NCBI RefSeq assembly: GCF_944801835.1
Contig: NZ_CALYLN010000003.1
Coordinates: forward strand, 1 to 64,000
From: Bartonella sp. B1099
Lineage (GTDB): Bacteria; Pseudomonadota; Alphaproteobacteria; Rhizobiales; Rhizobiaceae
Reading direction: 5' to 3'
DNA: 64,000 bases
In this document: one piece after another, positions 37,555-46,655 of the stretch
How the letters are laid out: every line of letters starts with the position of its first letter
How positions within the stretch are numbered: the stretch's first letter is position 1
Notes under the pieces: model-generated
Told to the model about the DNA's origin: nothing
Seen by the model: the letters and a program-made list of their open reading frames with translations, nothing else
Database searches by the model: none
Translations under genes and position numbers: made by a program

Positions 37555-38241
37555 TAACAAGTTACCATTACTCATATGAAATAAGAGCGCCAAATATCGT
37601 AAGATTATCTTATTTCAAACTTGTTCATATTACATCAATCAAAATTATTGCCTTATTCGTCACAAGCGAGGGAAGTCGTGTGAGAAAAAACGATTATAGG
37701 AGAAAAATGCCTCTTAATAAATCATATCAAAGATAAAGATTCTGGAAAATAAGAACAGATAAAAAGAATAATGATAACGGTTTGTATTTTGTATGAGCAT
37801 AAAGAGGAGGATTCTCAATGCATTTTTATATGAGAAGGATTTAATCATTCATAGGTGGTGCTATGGAATGGAGGCAATGGGCACTAAGAAACATTGATTT
37901 TAATCAAGTGTGTGAATGAGCAATACAATGGCGTTTGCTGCTTTGTGAGAAAGTGACTTTAATTAAAGAGTTCTTCTTATTTTTTTTAAGCCATATTATC
38001 TTACAGCTATTTATTTTATCAGCACTTGATTATTGGGAAATGGCAGGAATTATATGCTTTAACTATTACTTATAGGATAGCTTATGAGCTTTTAGAGGCT
38101 TTATTCCCAAAGTATCGTTGAAAAGTATGTACTTTTAAGATTTATAAAATTTTTGAAAAATGAGGTTTTTCTCCTTATTGGGAGACCAGAGTTTATGTAT
38201 TTCGATCATTCTATTAATGCTTTGATAGAATTGTTGTGTTT
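37555..38241. other. intergenic region with degenerate repeat
   Basis: About 690 bases between the convergent CCA enzyme gene and trmL. The first 170 bases are a copy of the dispersed repeat. Beyond it, short in-frame pieces such as the reading from ATG 37863 (a few tens of codons broken by stops) suggest a decayed gene, but no family could be named. No terminator-like hairpin was found for either flanking gene. Confidence 0.5.
37574..37725 (+). repeat. dispersed degenerate repeat, copy C
   Basis: Ordered blocks are CCAAATATCGTAAGATTATC, TTATTTCAAAC, CATCAATCAAAATTATTGCC, CGTCACAAGCGAGGGAA, GATTATAGGAG and AAAAATGCCTCTTA. The last two blocks look like a ribosome binding site followed by a start codon, but the frame stops after about nine codons. 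The inverted copy at 44850-44985 shares nearly all of these blocks. Confidence 0.55.
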
Positions 38242-38718
38242 TTATAGATTACAGTTTTCTTCATGATAACCAATTTGGCGCAGTGCTTCTCCTGTTGTTA
38301 TGGCTACGCTCATGGCAAGATTGAGAGAGCGTGCCTGTGTTTTCATGGGAATTTTCAATGTGTAATCGACAGCTTCATGAACATAATCGGGAACGCCAGC
38401 TGATTCACGACCAAAAAGTAAAACATCATTTTTTTGATAGTCTATCTGCGTATAGCATGTTTTTGCTTTTGTACTTAAAAGCAATAAACGGTGGTTAAAG
38501 TGTTTCATAGAGCTTAAAAAATGTTGCCAATCCATATGTCGTTCTAAGGAAGCATATTCGAGATAATCCAATCCTGCACGTTTGAGATTACGATCCGACA
38601 GATTAAAGCCTGCGGGCTCAATAATGTGCACATGTAAACCAAAACAAGCACTAAGACGTAAAATTGTTCCGGTATTACCAGCAATATCAGGTTGGAAAAG
38701 AGCTATATGAAGTGTCAT
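38242..38718 (-). CDS. tRNA (cytidine(34)-2'-O)-methyltransferase TrmL
   Basis: This 158-residue SPOUT-class methyltransferase modifies the wobble base of tRNA-Leu. The trefoil-knot motifs are visible: IALFQPDIAGNTGTILRL near 5-22, with the conserved NTG; LLFGRESAGVPDYV near 101-114; and IPMKTQARSLNLAMSVAI near 123-140, the SAM-binding knot. The length is that of E. coli TrmL. It stands alone, with non-coding DNA on both sides. The ATG gives MTLHIALFQPD, the typical start. Confidence 0.93.
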   Translation of the reverse strand: MTLHIALFQPDIAGNTGTILRLSACFGLHVHIIEPAGFNLSDRNLKRAGLDYLEYASLERHMDWQHFLSSMKHFNHRLLLLSTKAKTCYTQIDYQKNDVLLFGRESAGVPDYVHEAVDYTLKIPMKTQARSLNLAMSVAITTGEALRQIGYHEENCNL

Positions 38719-38994
38719 ATTCTCTGTAATATGATTTTTTTCAGCTTTGTAAAGAAGTGCCGTAATTTATTCGAAAAATATGGTCAAGAAATATATGATT
38801 TTTGTATTTATTTTTTATGCAGTTTAAGTTTCAGGAAAAAGTTACGGTCAAAGATTTGTTTGAGATAAAAGAGAATCTCCTGGTTAGGGGATTTCCTTTG
38901 ATTAAGCAATACATGAAATGAATGGGTTCTTTATGGTGAAAAGGAAGATATTTAGTGAGGTTTGATCATTCATTTGGACTGAGATTTTAAATAC

Positions 38995-39078
38995 AAAAAA
39001 ACTTACGGTGTTTTTTGTTTCTTATTCACTCTGTAAAATAATAAATTATCATTAAATTCATTTTTTGTGTCAATCATA
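38995..39078 (+). repeat. intergenic dispersed repeat, copy 1
   Basis: AAAAAACTTACGGTGTTTTT, TTTCTTATTCACTCTGTAAA, then ATAAATTATCATTAAATTCA and TTTTTGTGTCAATCAT match, with about three-quarters identity by eye, the ordered sequence at 58100-58178. Both copies lie in intergenic DNA on the plus strand. The nature of the element is unknown. Confidence 0.5.
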
Positions 39079-39160
39079 CGAAGAGTAGAAGTTTTTTATA
39101 GGGATATGTTATGGGTTAAGGCAACGCAAGTGATCCAAGCATTGTACAAGAGGAGAGGGT

Positions 39161-39196
39161 ATGATAAAAGGATGTTTTAACAAAGTGTCTCTTTGA
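39161..39196 (+). other. possible leader peptide ORF upstream of petA
   Basis: ATG at 39161 is preceded by AGGAGAGGG (39150-39158), a stronger ribosome binding site than that of petA itself. The frame reads [11 protein letters not shown] and stops at TGA 39194-39196, ten bases before the petA start. Translation of this frame could feed ribosomes onto petA or regulate it. It may also be the vestige of an earlier start. Nothing else supports it. Confidence 0.3.
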
Positions 39197-39206
39197 AGTT
39201 AAGGCG

Positions 39207-39755
39207 ATGGGTGAGCAGACGAGGCGGGATTTTCTGTTTTTAGTAACAGCTGTTGCAGGAGCAGTTGGAATGGGGATTGTTGCGTGGCCTTTTGTCCGTC
39301 AGTTGCGTCCAGATGAGGCTGTTTTGGCATCTTCTTCTGTTGAGGTTGACCTTTCTGGTATTGAAGAGGGGATGTCAGTGACGGTAAAGTGGCGAGGACA
39401 GCCTGTTGTTATTAGAAACCGTACAGCAAAAGAAATCGCTGATGCGCGCGCTACGAATTTGAGTCTTCTAAAAGATCGTCAAGCCCGCAATCCTAATCTT
39501 GAAGGTGAAAAAGAAGCGACGGATTTTGCGCGTTCAGCAGGCAAAGGGCGTGAAAATTGGCTTATTGTCATTAATCTTTGTACGCATCTAGGCTGTGTGA
39601 CACTTGGGCAATCGGGGAAATTTGGAGGGTGGTTGTGTCCGTGTCATGGGTCTGTTTATGATACCGCTGGAAGAGTACGCTCAGGTCCAGCAAATTATAA
39701 TTTGGCTATCCCCCCTTACCAATTTCTTTCTGATACTTTGCTCAAAATAGGATAA
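39207..39755 (+). CDS. ubiquinol-cytochrome c reductase iron-sulfur subunit (Rieske), PetA
   Basis: This 182-residue Rieske protein of the bc1 complex passes electrons from ubiquinol to cytochrome c1. The N-terminus carries a twin-arginine signal-anchor (TRRDFLF, residues 5-11, then a hydrophobic helix to about 30), so it is exported folded by Tat and stays anchored. The 2Fe-2S ligands are in CTHLGC (Cys125, His127) and CPCHGS (Cys144, His147), with the disulfide partners Cys130 and Cys146. [14 protein letters not shown] at 160-173 is the Pro loop region. The length is normal for an alphaproteobacterium. It is the first gene of petABC, four bases before petB. Confidence 0.96.
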   Translation: MGEQTRRDFLFLVTAVAGAVGMGIVAWPFVRQLRPDEAVLASSSVEVDLSGIEEGMSVTVKWRGQPVVIRNRTAKEIADARATNLSLLKDRQARNPNLEGEKEATDFARSAGKGRENWLIVINLCTHLGCVTLGQSGKFGGWLCPCHGSVYDTAGRVRSGPANYNLAIPPYQFLSDTLLKIG

Positions 39756-39759
39756 GGTC

Positions 39760-41016
39760 ATGACAAGGTTTCCTCCTTATTGTCCTAAAAGTGCTCTTGC
39801 CCGTTGGTTTGATAAGCGTTTTCCTCTTCCTCGTTTTTTTTATAATGCATTTGTGATTTTTCCTGTTCCGCGTAATCTTAATTACTTTTATACATTTGGC
39901 GGTATTTTGACCCTTATGCTTTTATCACAGCTTTTGACGGGTCTTGTCTTGTCACTGCATTATGTTCCAGATGTTCATTTGGCTTTTGAAACGGGGGAAC
40001 GATTTCGGCGTGAAGGCCAGTTTGGATGGCTCTTTCGTCCATGGCATAGTGTAGGCTCTTCGTTTTTTTTTATTGCCGTTTATATCCATTTGGCGCGCGG
40101 ACTTTATTATGGTTCTTATAAAAATATGCGAGAAATGGTGTGGATCACAGGGATTTTTATTTATATCATCATGATGGCAATCGCATTTTTTGGTTATGTG
40201 CTTGTTTGGGGGATGATGTCTATTTCGGCCGCTTCAGTGATTGCAGGGCTTTTAAAAACGATACCTTTGGTGGGAGTATGGTTACATGAAACACTTCTGG
40301 GTGGTTATGGTGTAGGACAACCAACATTGAATCGTTTTTATGTTTTTCATTATGTTTTATCCTTTATTTTGCTTCTTTTTGTGGGACTTCATATTTGGGC
40401 AATCCACTGTGTTGGGCAAGGAAACCCAACGGGTCTTGCGATACAATCAGATAAAGAAACGGTACCGTTTTCGCCTTATGCGCTTATCAAAGATATTTTT
40501 GCCATTACTGTTTTTCTGATCTTTTTTTCTTGGTTTTTGTTTTATATGCCCGATTATATGGGGCAAGCCGAAAATTATAGCGTGGCCGATCCTTTAAAGG
40601 CACCGCTTCGTGTCGTTCCAGAATGGTATTTTTTGCCTTTTTATGCGATGCTGCGTGCTATAACTTTTGATATCGGTATTTTTTCTTCAACTTTTGTGGG
40701 CTTTGTTCTCTTCGTCAGCTCGATTCTCGTGTTAATTTTTGTCCCGTGGTTAGATCGCTCTAAAATATGTTCAGCAAGGTATCGACCTGTTTATAAAATT
40801 TTCTTTTGGGCGTTGGTTTTTGATGTCGTTTTTCTTGGTTGGCTGGGGTCAAGAGAAATAAGTGACAGAATTCTTTTATGGACGCAATTGGCTACGGTTT
40901 ATTATTTTATATTCTTTTTGGTTATTTTGCCGGTTTTGCCTACGTTTGAAAAAAGTCGTTCTCTTCCCTCTTCGATTATGCAAGATCTAAAACAGAAAAA
41001 AAAGAGACTATGGTAA
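39760..41016 (+). CDS. cytochrome b of the bc1 complex, PetB
   Basis: This 418-residue inner-membrane protein has eight or nine helices and holds hemes bL and bH. The quinol-oxidation site motif PEWY is visible (RVVPEWYFLPFYAMLRA near 287-303). Heme-ligand histidines lie in RPWHSVGSS and AVYIHLARGLYYGSYK of helix B, and in HYVLSFILLLFVGLHIWAIH of helix D. The segment GYVLVWGMMS near 147-156 is also typical. It begins four bases after petA and overlaps the cytochrome c1 gene by seven bases, so the three subunits are made together. No truncation or missing ligand was seen. Confidence 0.96.
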   Translation: MTRFPPYCPKSALARWFDKRFPLPRFFYNAFVIFPVPRNLNYFYTFGGILTLMLLSQLLTGLVLSLHYVPDVHLAFETGERFRREGQFGWLFRPWHSVGSSFFFIAVYIHLARGLYYGSYKNMREMVWITGIFIYIIMMAIAFFGYVLVWGMMSISAASVIAGLLKTIPLVGVWLHETLLGGYGVGQPTLNRFYVFHYVLSFILLLFVGLHIWAIHCVGQGNPTGLAIQSDKETVPFSPYALIKDIFAITVFLIFFSWFLFYMPDYMGQAENYSVADPLKAPLRVVPEWYFLPFYAMLRAITFDIGIFSSTFVGFVLFVSSILVLIFVPWLDRSKICSARYRPVYKIFFWALVFDVVFLGWLGSREISDRILLWTQLATVYYFIFFLVILPVLPTFEKSRSLPSSIMQDLKQKKKRLW

Positions 41017-41903
41017 ATATTTTTGTTGGATTAATTGTTATTGTTGCTCTGAGTTTTTCTGTTCAGAGTGCGGTTAGTCATGCCTCTGATCGATTGGATC
41101 AAGAGGACGAACTTACTTCTTTTCCTTTACGGATTCCTACAAAACAAGAATGGAGTTTTTCAGGGCCATTTGGGTTTTATGATAAGGCACAATTGCGGCG
41201 TGGGTTAAAGGTTTATAAACAAGTTTGCTCCAGCTGCCATGGGCTAAAATATGTGGCTTTTCGCCATTTAAAAGCTCTTGGATATGACCAAGAGCAGGTT
41301 AAAGCCTTGGCGGCACAATATGAAGTACGCGATGGTCCTAATCGAGAAGGGAAAAATTTTAAACGTCCTGGGGTCACAACGGATTATTTTCCTTCTCCTT
41401 TTGCAAATGAAGAAGAAGCGAGATTTATTTTAAATGGTGCTTATCCTCCAGATTTATCATTGATGGCACGGGCACGTGGTGTATCTTTGCCATTTCCTGC
41501 TTTAATTACGGATGTCTTGACTCATTATGATACAGCCGGTCCAGATTATATTACAGCTCTCTTAACAGGATACCAGGAAGCACCAAAGAAGGTAGAAGTT
41601 GCAGATGGTTATTGGTATAATCCTTATTTTATTGCCAGTAATTCTTTAACCATGGCGCCTCCTTTGAGTGATGGTGTCGTTACTTATGAAGATGGAACTC
41701 CCCAAACTGTTGAACATTACGCGCGTGATGTTTCTGCTTTTTTGATGTGGGCTGCCGATCCTCATATGGAAATTCGTAAAAAAACCGGTTTTCGTGTTAT
41801 TTTATTTTTAATCATTTTTGCAGGACTTGTTTATATTTTTAAAAATCGTATTTGGTGTGGTTTGGAGGAAGAAACAAAAGAGGAAATAAAGAGAAAAGGA
41901 TAA
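41010..41903 (+). CDS. cytochrome c1 of the bc1 complex, PetC
   Basis: This 297-residue cytochrome is anchored by a C-terminal helix (about 263-282) and has an N-terminal signal peptide (1-25). The heme attachment site is CSSCH at 73-77, and the axial Met is probably in PPDLSLMARAR near 153. The motif GPDYITALLTGY near 179-190 is characteristic. It needs the CcmIEFH proteins encoded earlier in this window for heme attachment. The start ATG overlaps the end of petB by seven bases. In some Rhizobiales cytochromes b and c1 are fused; here they are separate genes. Confidence 0.95.
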   Translation: MVNIFVGLIVIVALSFSVQSAVSHASDRLDQEDELTSFPLRIPTKQEWSFSGPFGFYDKAQLRRGLKVYKQVCSSCHGLKYVAFRHLKALGYDQEQVKALAAQYEVRDGPNREGKNFKRPGVTTDYFPSPFANEEEARFILNGAYPPDLSLMARARGVSLPFPALITDVLTHYDTAGPDYITALLTGYQEAPKKVEVADGYWYNPYFIASNSLTMAPPLSDGVVTYEDGTPQTVEHYARDVSAFLMWAADPHMEIRKKTGFRVILFLIIFAGLVYIFKNRIWCGLEEETKEEIKRKG

Positions 41904-42013
41904 AGTGACCGCTCTTGAAGGAGTAGAAAGTATAAAGAGCATAAGGAACAAATCTGTTTATGATGCATTGAGGTTTTATAAAGTAAAAGCAAAGTAAAAA
42001 CGGAGATGCTAAA

Positions 42014-42454
42014 ATGAAAAAAATTGTATGTACTACTCTTATGTCAATTTTGATGGTTTCTAGTACTTATGCTCAGTCTTTTGAAATGCCTTCTAAACAT
42101 GAAATAATTTCTTCGACGGGTATTGTACAGGTGGGGATCGATAAGTCTGTGCGTTATGTAACGCCTTTAGCAACGGACTTTGTTGCTTCCAGCCTTATAG
42201 GCGCCGATGTTTATAATATAGAAGATGAAAATATTGGTGAAGTAAAAGATATTATTCTACGTGAAAATAATATTGCGGGATTTGTAATTGCTGTTGGCGG
42301 TTTTCTTGGTATAGGGGAGAGTTATGTGGTCGTTTCTCCAGAGACAATCCAGATGACAAATGATTATGGTAAGTGGAAACTTATTACAAATGCGACAAAG
42401 GATTCTTTAAAAAACGCTCCAACATTTAAATATGAAGGGCGTTGGATGCGCTAA
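42014..42454 (+). CDS. secreted PRC-barrel domain protein
   Basis: This 146-residue protein has a clear signal peptide (MKKIVCTTLMSILMVSSTYA, cleaved after Ala20) and one PRC-barrel domain at about 58-118, with GADVYNIEDENIGEVKDIIL and GGFLGIGESYVVVSPETI. PRC-barrel proteins of this secreted type are common in Rhizobiales and their role is unknown; the fold is a small beta-barrel used for protein or RNA contacts in other settings. GGAGATGC lies before the ATG. It stands alone after the petABC operon and is followed by a terminator hairpin. Confidence 0.85.
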   Translation: MKKIVCTTLMSILMVSSTYAQSFEMPSKHEIISSTGIVQVGIDKSVRYVTPLATDFVASSLIGADVYNIEDENIGEVKDIILRENNIAGFVIAVGGFLGIGESYVVVSPETIQMTNDYGKWKLITNATKDSLKNAPTFKYEGRWMR

Positions 42455-42486
42455 TTTTATATTTTCATTCTTTAATCGATAAAAAA

Positions 42487-42524
42487 GTTGCTACCATAAT
42501 AATATGTAATAATATGGTAGCAAC
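42487..42524 (+). terminator. Rho-independent terminator after the PRC-barrel gene
   Basis: GTTGCTACCAT (42487-42497) and ATGGTAGCAAC (42514-42524) form a perfect 11-bp stem with a 16-base AT-rich loop, followed by CGGTTTTTAG. It starts about 30 bases after the stop codon. It may also serve the convergent ychF gene. Confidence 0.75.
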
Positions 42525-42629
42525 CGGTTTTTAGTTCAGAAGAACTTGGGAGCTTTTGCAACACCCTTCTATAGACTTATTACAAAATCTTCAAGATAAA
42601 ATGCTAAAATATTAAGGGAGAATAAAGAT

Positions 42630-43733
42630 TTAAGTATTATGTTTAAATAACATGATATCGCCATCTTGCACAATGTATTCTTTTCCTTCATCGCGGGCCT
42701 TTCCTGCTTCTTTTGCACCGCTTTCTCCTCCCAGAGCAATATAGTCATTGTAGCTAATCGTTTGGGCACGAATGAAGCCGCGCTCAAAATCAGAGTGAAT
42801 AACGCCGGCGGCTTGGGGAGCTTTTGTACCACGCGTAATTGTCCATGCTCGTGTTTCCTTAGGTCCGCACGTAAAGTAAGTAATGAGATCAAGTAAATAA
42901 TAACCAGCGCGAATAAGGCGATTTAAACTTGGCTCAACAAGCCCTAGAGCATCGAGATATTCTGATGCTTCAGCATCATTCAGTTGCGTGATTTCTGCTT
43001 CGATAGATGCAGAAATGATAATGCTTTGCGCATTATGCTCTATTGCCATTTTTTCAACTGCTTGGGTAAAGTTATTTCCATGAGCGGCATCATTTTCGCT
43101 TACGTTACAAACATAAAGTACAGGCTTGGAAGTGAGAAGATTTAAACTCTTTAGAATATGGTGTTCATCTAAAGCAATATCTTTGAGTAATAACCGGACA
43201 GGATTTCCCTGTTGCAGAATATTTAATGCTTTTTCCATAACAGGGAGAATTGTAAGAGCTTCTTTATCTTTTCCAATTGCTCGTTTACGGATTTGTACGA
43301 TTCGTCTCTCCAGACTTTCAAGATCCGCCAGCATGAGTTCAGTTTCAACGGTTGTTGCATCAGAAATAGGATCAATACGTCCTTCTACGTGGGTAATATC
43401 TTCATTTTGAAAACAACGTAAAACATGGATAATAGCATCGACTTCGCGAATATTGGCTAAAAATTTGTTCCCTAAACCTTCGCCTTTTGACGCGCCTCGT
43501 ACAAGCCCCGCAATATCAACGAAATTAATGCGTGTAGGAATAATTTCTTTTGAACCAGCGATTGACGCAATTTTTTTCATTCGTAAATCTGGAACAGCAA
43601 CTTCACCAGTATTGGGTTCAATGGTACAAAAAGGATAATTGGCAGCCTGTGCAGTGGCTGTTTTTGTTAATGCATTAAAAAGAGTTGATTTCCCAACATT
43701 AGGTAATCCAACAATACCGCATTTAAAGCCCAT
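42630..43733 (-). CDS. ribosome-binding ATPase YchF (Obg family)
   Basis: This 367-residue protein is an OLA1/YchF nucleotidase that binds the ribosome and acts in stress responses. The P-loop GLPNVGKST is at 9-17, the G3-like DIAGLVRGASKGEGLG near 73-88, and the G4-equivalent NVSEND near 203. The family uses NxxE rather than NKxD and prefers ATP over GTP. The C-terminal TGS domain has DLITYFTCGPKETRAWTI near 281-298 and ends in the usual GDIMLFKHN. It is separated from pth in this genome; in many bacteria the two are adjacent, and pth lies only 2 kb further on. Monocistronic. Confidence 0.95.
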   Translation of the reverse strand: MGFKCGIVGLPNVGKSTLFNALTKTATAQAANYPFCTIEPNTGEVAVPDLRMKKIASIAGSKEIIPTRINFVDIAGLVRGASKGEGLGNKFLANIREVDAIIHVLRCFQNEDITHVEGRIDPISDATTVETELMLADLESLERRIVQIRKRAIGKDKEALTILPVMEKALNILQQGNPVRLLLKDIALDEHHILKSLNLLTSKPVLYVCNVSENDAAHGNNFTQAVEKMAIEHNAQSIIISASIEAEITQLNDAEASEYLDALGLVEPSLNRLIRAGYYLLDLITYFTCGPKETRAWTITRGTKAPQAAGVIHSDFERGFIRAQTISYNDYIALGGESGAKEAGKARDEGKEYIVQDGDIMLFKHNT

Positions 43734-43984
43734 GAGAGTCCTTCTTTTCTGTTGATTTTATGCTCAAGATAGAATTTTTATAGCATATTTTCAGAAGAGT
43801 TATAGTCTTTGTATTGCGAGAAGTGAGAAAAAAGTCTACAGCAATAAATAATCTGCTTTTTTTACCCTTTAAAATTCTTCTAAAACTTAATAATTAAAAA
43901 AACTTCGAGTTAATGTTAATAGTGTGCTAAGTTTTTCATGGTACGCAAATCTGCATAAATAGTTTAATCGGAGAAAATAGAAGA

Positions 43985-44728
43985 GTGTTATCTCGTTGTG
44001 CCTTTTTAATTGCAGCACTTTTAGCTTTAGCTGGATGTGCTACAACACGTCAATCAGATATGTCATCGGCTTCTTTTCAACAAGCTCGATACATTCCACC
44101 AGAAATACAGGCTTTGTACGGTCCTGTAACGAATGAAACTTATCTGTTACCTGCCGTTGATCTTGCAACAATTGATCCAAAGTTTTGGCGACAAGAAGTG
44201 ATTTATTATACATCTTATCCACCTGGGACCTTGGTTATCGATACGCAAGAATGTTTTCTTTACCTTATTGGTGAAAATGGAAAAGCTTTACGCTATGGAA
44301 TTGGGGTCGGTAAGGAAGGCCTAGCATTTGAAGGAGAGGGTGTTGTACAGCGCAAGCGTCGCTGGCCAAATTGGGCGCCTACTGCAGCAATGATGGCTCG
44401 AGAACCAGAACGTTATGGACATTTGGGGAAAGGAATGCCACCAGGACCCGATAATCCATTGGGCGCGCGAGCACTTTATCTTTTCAAAAATGGGAAAGAT
44501 ACACTTTTCCGTATTCATGGCTCACATGAATCTTGGTCAATAGGGCGTGCTATTTCAAGCGGATGTATCCGTTTGCTCAATCAAGATATTATTGATCTTT
44601 ATGATCGTGTTCCCGTTGGCTCGCGTGTTGTGGTGTTGCAAAACAATAGAAGTGTCCCTACAGTTTACAGTCAACAATCAGATGGCTACGATCCGCTAGA
44701 GTCAACCATTCAGCCAAATGATTTTTAA
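43985..44728 (+). CDS. L,D-transpeptidase lipoprotein (YkuD domain)
   Basis: This 247-residue protein has a lipoprotein signal (hydrophobic segment then LAGC, with lipidated Cys18) and a YkuD domain at about 75-218. The catalytic motif is HGSHESWSIGRAISSGCIRL near 177-196, with His and Cys of the HxxG-SxGCxR consensus. It cross-links peptidoglycan through 3-3 bonds or attaches proteins to it in the periplasm. The start is GTG at 43985. The lipid anchor would be added by Lgt, which is encoded later in this window. A C-terminal tail of about 25 residues (SVPTVYSQQSDGYDPLES) lies beyond the domain. Confidence 0.92.
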   Translation: MLSRCAFLIAALLALAGCATTRQSDMSSASFQQARYIPPEIQALYGPVTNETYLLPAVDLATIDPKFWRQEVIYYTSYPPGTLVIDTQECFLYLIGENGKALRYGIGVGKEGLAFEGEGVVQRKRRWPNWAPTAAMMAREPERYGHLGKGMPPGPDNPLGARALYLFKNGKDTLFRIHGSHESWSIGRAISSGCIRLLNQDIIDLYDRVPVGSRVVVLQNNRSVPTVYSQQSDGYDPLESTIQPNDF

Positions 44729-45081
44729 TGCTAGGAGAAGATTGGAGAGAGCCATTTGAGTATTTTGGTTTTCTATTCAATCTTCTCTTTTTCAAAAAGT
44801 TTGTACAAATATAGCTTTTCATGTTTCCCCAACAGGCTTTACCTTTGGTAAGACTTATAAGAGGCATTTTTCTTTCTTTTTTCAAGAGTTTTTATCTGTA
44901 TACCTTTCCAATTTGTGAGGTGTAAGCCAATGGTTTTGATTGCTTCATTATCAATAGATTTGATAATAAACCTATGATATTTGGCATTTTTATTCAGTTT
45001 ATAAAAATTAATTTTTATAATACGTTATATAAAATTTCTATAGAGAAATGTTGATTTTTTGCCGATAAGAGAAATAAGCGA
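44729..45081. other. intergenic region containing an inverted dispersed repeat
   Basis: This convergent gap of 350 bases lies between the L,D-transpeptidase gene and pth. Most of it is occupied by the minus-strand copy of the dispersed repeat. A minus-strand frame starting inside that repeat runs back into the L,D-transpeptidase gene in antisense and is not credible. No terminator was seen. Confidence 0.5.
44850..44985 (-). repeat. dispersed degenerate repeat, copy D (inverted)
   Basis: On the minus strand the order is GCCAAATATCATAGGTTTAT, ATCAAATCTATT, GAAGCAATCAAAACCATTGG, CTCACAAATTGGAAAGG and AAAAATGCCTCTTATAAG. These blocks match copy C at 37574-37725 closely and copies A and B in part. 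As in copy C, an ATG-CCT-CTT start-like sequence comes at the end; here it opens a frame of 70 or so codons that enters a neighbouring gene and is unlikely to be real. Confidence 0.55.
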
Positions 45082-45663
45082 TTAGGGTAAGTTCTTGTTT
45101 TTTATCATTTGTGAAATTTCATTCATAAAGAGAGATTTATCACCTTTTATAAGGAGAGCAATATTTTTTGCAAGGGTATCTAAGAGAGGGGGCAACCATT
45201 CTTGATCAGATTTGGTAAAATTTCCTAGAACATGCTGATGAACAAGTTCTTTGTTTCCAGGATGACCAATTCCTATACGTAGACGACAATAGTCAGTACC
45301 ACAATGAGCATCAATAGACTTAATACCATTATGTCCATTATTTCCTCCCCCAATTTTTATACGGACTTTCCCCGGTGATAGGTCTAACTCATCACAAATG
45401 ATGATCAAATTCTTTAAATCTAATTTGTAAAATCGCAAAGCTTCGCCAATAGCTTGCCCCGATAGATTCATGAAAGTTTGCGGTTTTATAAGAAAAATTT
45501 TCTCATTATTTATAAAACCATTGGAGAGTTCTGCTTGAAACTTCTTCGACCATGGAGAAAAAGAAAAGGACTGATAAATAGCATCAACAGCCATAAACCC
45601 AATATTATGGCGGTTATTTTGATATTGCGAACCAGGATTTCCAAGACCAGCAATAAGCCACAT
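45082..45663 (-). CDS. peptidyl-tRNA hydrolase Pth
   Basis: This 193-residue enzyme frees tRNA from drop-off peptidyl-tRNA. The N-terminal motif [18 protein letters not shown] (6-23) includes catalytic His19. [18 protein letters not shown] near 57-74 and [19 protein letters not shown] near 107-125 are the substrate-binding segments, and LRIGIGHPG near 128-136 is typical. The length is normal. It follows rplY on the minus strand with a hairpin in the 76-base gap, the usual rplY-pth order. Confidence 0.96.
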   Translation of the reverse strand: MWLIAGLGNPGSQYQNNRHNIGFMAVDAIYQSFSFSPWSKKFQAELSNGFINNEKIFLIKPQTFMNLSGQAIGEALRFYKLDLKNLIIICDELDLSPGKVRIKIGGGNNGHNGIKSIDAHCGTDYCRLRIGIGHPGNKELVHQHVLGNFTKSDQEWLPPLLDTLAKNIALLIKGDKSLFMNEISQMIKNKNLP

Positions 45664-45711
45664 ATGTACCTTCAGTCAAAGTGTGAGGGGAGTATACGTA
45701 TCATAAATGAA

Positions 45712-45730
45712 GGCGGGAAAAATTCCCGCC
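45712..45730 (-). terminator. hairpin between rplY and pth
   Basis: GGCGGGAA (45712-45719) and TTCCCGCC (45723-45730) make a GC-rich 8-bp stem with a 3-base loop. In the rplY-pth direction it is followed by TTCATTTA, which is only moderately T-rich. It is therefore likely a partial terminator that lowers pth relative to rplY, or an mRNA-stabilising element. Confidence 0.6.
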
Positions 45731-45739
45731 TGTTGTGTT

Positions 45740-46369
45740 CTATGAAGTTGGCGCTTCGTCTTCATCCTTTTCTTGTTCGGAAGTTTCATCAGTGACATCC
45801 AGGCTAGCGGGAGCTGCAATGGTTGCAATGGTAAAGTCCCGATCTTGGATGATGGGTGTCACATCTTTTGGAAGTTGAACGGCTGAAATGTGAATAGAAT
45901 CACCAATAGAGTAGCTGGAGAGATCAATTTCGATGGCTTCAGGAATAGCATTTGCTGGAGCTGTACATTCAATTTCGTGTCGAACAATATTGAGGACACC
46001 ACCCTTTTTAAGTCCAGGTGCTGTATCTTCATTGAGGAAGTGGACAGGAATATTCACTTCTACAACGGATTTTGCTGAAATGCGTAAGAAATCGACATGG
46101 AGTGGAAAGTCACGCACAGGATCCAATTGGTAATCTTTTGGCAAGACCATAATTTTTTGCTTGTCGAGAACAATTGTTGCAATGGTGGTCCGAAAGCCAC
46201 CGGCGTGGATTTTGTAGAAAATTTCTTTATAGGGAACTGTTATTGCCAAAGGAGGTTGTTTTTCACCATAAATGACAGCAGGGATAAGACCGTTGCGGCG
46301 AAGTTCACGGGAGGACCCCTTACCAACCCGCTCGCGTTTTTCGGCCTTAAGAGTGTAGCTTTTACTCAT
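45740..46369 (-). CDS. 50S ribosomal protein L25, general stress (CTC) form
   Basis: This 209-residue protein is the long form of L25, which binds 5S rRNA. The N-terminal L25 domain (about 1-95) has [22 protein letters not shown] near 14-35 in two parts, and the C-terminal TL5/CTC beta domain (about 100-190) has [20 protein letters not shown]. An acidic tail ([11 protein letters not shown]) ends the protein. It is longer than the 94-residue E. coli L25, as expected in Alphaproteobacteria. A promoter must lie in the 286-base gap upstream, where an inverted repeat is also present. Confidence 0.95.
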   Translation of the reverse strand: MSKSYTLKAEKRERVGKGSSRELRRNGLIPAVIYGEKQPPLAITVPYKEIFYKIHAGGFRTTIATIVLDKQKIMVLPKDYQLDPVRDFPLHVDFLRISAKSVVEVNIPVHFLNEDTAPGLKKGGVLNIVRHEIECTAPANAIPEAIEIDLSSYSIGDSIHISAVQLPKDVTPIIQDRDFTIATIAAPASLDVTDETSEQEKDEDEAPTS

Positions 46370-46466
46370 AATTTAAGTCCTTTTTACATGATTGGAGATC
46401 CTTCAAAAACAATAACAGTTTTTGCATGGATATGAAGATATGCGCTAGAAAACAGCGATTGCTCCA

Positions 46467-46499
46467 TTCTACGTTGCCTCCAAGGGTGTCTACGTAGAA
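46467..46499 (-). promoter_or_regulatory. inverted repeat upstream of rplY
   Basis: TTCTACGT (46467-46474) and ACGTAGAA (46492-46499) are exact inverted arms around a 17-base centre, about 100 bases upstream of the rplY start. In RNA they would form a hairpin in the 5' leader; in DNA they could be an operator. The 286-base gap contains no other feature that I recognise. Confidence 0.35.
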
Positions 46500-46655
46500 G
46501 CTTGTTCTATAATTCAAACTCTTCATAGATGCAAGAGTTGTGGGAAAAATCGATGATTTCTACCGTTAAAAAGGAGGAAATGTTACAAATTGCGGTGCGG
46601 ATAGAGAATCAACCAATAGGCGCTGATATGTTTAAAATCAAACACTGGAGATGTT

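Larger units (their letters stand above)
38719..39206. other. intergenic region upstream of petA
   Basis: This 490-base region must hold the promoters for trmL (minus) and petABC (plus). A segment at 38995-39078 is shared with 58100-58178. A 12-codon leader frame at 39161-39196, with AGGAGAGGG just upstream, precedes petA and is listed separately. No other structure was recognised. Confidence 0.5.

Noticed and set aside
44658-44885. 75-codon minus-strand gene starting in repeat copy D
   Set aside because: Its second half is antisense to the L,D-transpeptidase gene, and the equivalent start in copy C is followed by a stop after nine codons.
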